Assembly (NCBI GenBank): GCA_035079385.1
Contig: JAVHKY010000012.1
Location: forward strand, 3,950,501-4,014,500
Direction: 5' to 3'
From: Aspidiotus rigidus
Taxonomy: Eukaryota; Arthropoda; Insecta; Hemiptera; Diaspididae
Length of the DNA stretch: 64,000 nt
The notes beneath the pieces are model-generated. The model saw only the letters and a program-made list of their open reading frames with translations. It was not told the origin of the DNA and did not search any database. Made by a program: the position numbers and the translations under genes. Of the stretch, positions 62,628-64,000 are shown one piece after another; within the stretch, counting starts at the first letter, position 1, and each line of letters opens with the position of its first letter.

Positions 62628-63508
62628 CAAACCGTGACCTTAGAACAGAACTAACGTAAGTCCAAAACAGTGTTTTTACAGGAGTAAAGATTTAAAGTTT
62701 TAAATCGCTGCCTTTTTCTGAGAATACATTTTGAAGATAAAGTAAAGACTGACTCTGTATCGGAAAATGATTTTAAACTCATTTTCATCATCAGAAATTT
62801 AAAATAATTAAACTTTCCGTTTTTTTTTTTGGACTTACGATAGTTTGACATTGAAACACTGAGAACAGAACTATTTTATGTCCATGTTCTGGACATACGA
62901 TCTTACTTCAATATTGAAACCTTGAGAACAGAAGTATTTTATGTCCATGTTAAGCTCTTTCTGCAGTAAACAAAATAGCTAAGAGAAAGGACATACGATA
63001 ATGTCGGTTTGTCAGAAGAAAATAAAAAAGTATAAGTAGTAAAAAAAAAATTTTGTTTTACAAAATCACTGAGTATTGAACGTGAAAAAATAGTAGGTAT
63101 AGAACGTAAAAATATAATAAAAATATCATAATACTTAATAGAGTAAACCATTTTGAAAGAACCGAAGTAGAGTAACTCATTTTGTCACCAAAAAATTGAA
63201 ACAGAAATAACTTCAGTCCGGTAAGTTTCTTCTGCTCTCAGAAAATAAATAAAACGTTAGTGCAGAAGCATCGTAACTCCGCGTAGAAAGCGCGGGTGCC
63301 GGGCTCAAGTTAGTTCTGTTTCAATTTTTTGGTGACAAAATGAGTTACGTTACTTTCGTTCTTTCAATTTTTAAGTAATTTCCCGACGGTTTGGACTTAA
63401 ACTGATTAAACCAATCGAAAGAGAGTACTCCATACTATAATAATCCGATATAATCCGAAAATCGAATTTTTGGACTTACGTTAGTTCTGTTCCAAGGTCA
63501 CGAAACCT
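62628..63508. repeat. Nested foldback, ~880 bp
   Basis: Outer ends are inverted repeats of about 36 bases: left GTGACCTTAGAACAGAACTA and right complement GTGACCTTGGAACAGAACTA, both continuing ACGTAAGTCCAAAA. An inner inverted pair of about 55 bases (63153-63207 and 63313-63368) contains TTTTGTCACCAAAAAATTG. The left half also has direct repeats of the GAGAACAGAA and TTTTATGTCCATGTT type at 62860-62950. No protein is encoded. Confidence 0.8.
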
Positions 63509-63559
63509 TATTACAGTCCATAGACGATTCGATATGACATATTTTCTTCCTTTAAATAC

Positions 63560-63860
63560 TTTTCAATTCGTACAAAATCTCTGTCTCAAACATTACTATA
63601 CCATACCTCTCCTTGATTACTAAGAGATGAAAACTAACAAGTAAGAAGTTAAAATTATGTTCATCATAATTTTTAATAGTGAGCCCATGCACCACCCTAA
63701 TCTGTACGTTTTTGAGGTAGATACACACCTAGCAAATTTTATCTTTTTTAAAAGTACAATATTTCACTCCGAATGAAACGGAGGTGCCCCGACGATCGTC
63801 AATAATCGTTGAATATTTCTCTCTGTGTATCACTGGACACCAGTGCATGTGCGCGCACAT
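63560..63860. repeat. Duplicated ~310-bp segment, copy 2
   Basis: Diverged direct copy of 59150-59470, with the same ordered landmarks. Neither copy shows a maintained frame. Confidence 0.8.
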
Positions 63861-64000
63861 GAAAACCGTTTCAAAAAAAGTTGAGTAAGTTATGCACTGC
63901 GTACACAAGTTCTTCTTTCCCTGGGAAGTATCATTCTCACACGTTTGATCCATCTAGCATCCGTTCGTCAGTACATAGATTCAATCTTGGACTATGATCG

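Overview
Organism and overall character. The window reads as nuclear DNA of an insect, possibly a hemipteran; that narrower placement is a guess. It is AT-rich, with GT-AG introns, long homopolymers, many foldback repeats, poly-A-ended non-LTR retrotransposons, short TTAGG-like repeats, and relics of metazoan or arthropod gene families (innexin, TET dioxygenase, BTB-BACK, C2H2 zinc fingers). There is no bacterial or viral gene organisation. Apparent reading frames in tandem repeats, homopolymers and foldbacks were not treated as genes.

Layout. 1-13 kb is essentially gene-free. It holds tandem duplications, a nested foldback (1.85-2.82 kb), a foldback element of nearly full-length palindromic structure (3.05-3.42 kb), a two-copy dispersed repeat (3.49 and 5.98 kb), a degenerate minisatellite, three near-perfect hairpins (7.86, 8.14, 8.68 kb) and a 177-bp (AG)n tract. 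13.6-21.5 kb is a gene graveyard on the minus strand: a TET dioxygenase fragment, a multi-zinc-finger gene with four in-frame stops and an hAT-type MITE insertion, a BTB-BACK gene with a frameshift, and an innexin copy that has lost its second membrane segment. 24.5-28.2 kb has a 5'-truncated non-LTR element inserted in the 5' end of a second non-LTR element; the second keeps a full ORF1 but has lost nearly all of ORF2. 28.4-28.9 kb is a second TET fragment.

29.5-41.2 kb is a mosaic of a 0.76-0.84 kb tandem repeat and deletion derivatives of the same non-LTR element. 42-47 kb holds further repeats, including a cluster of about eighteen GACAA/TTGTC motifs. 47.45-54.73 kb contains the one gene that can be followed nearly from end to end: a 14-exon minus-strand zinc-finger gene of about 800 codons (48.05-51.75 kb), which bears one frameshift. 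It is divergently paired with a CCHC zinc-knuckle, Gag-like frame (51.92-52.62 kb). The pair lies between two clusters of the same ~202-bp repeat. 54.7-64 kb is mostly gene-free, with a reverse transcriptase remnant (57.0-57.2 kb), a DNA-transposon-like element with CAGGGTGTCTACC ends (60.6-61.0 kb), duplicated unknown segments and a final foldback (62.6-63.5 kb).

How the parts fit. Nothing here forms a pathway. Five host-gene-derived loci are clearly broken and a sixth is a possible innexin scrap, next to several generations of mobile elements. The most interesting candidates are the paired, intron-bearing TET copies, the ORF1-only non-LTR family spreading inside a tandem array, and the repeat-flanked zinc-finger/Gag-like pair. 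All identifications come from reading motifs by eye; no database search was run.
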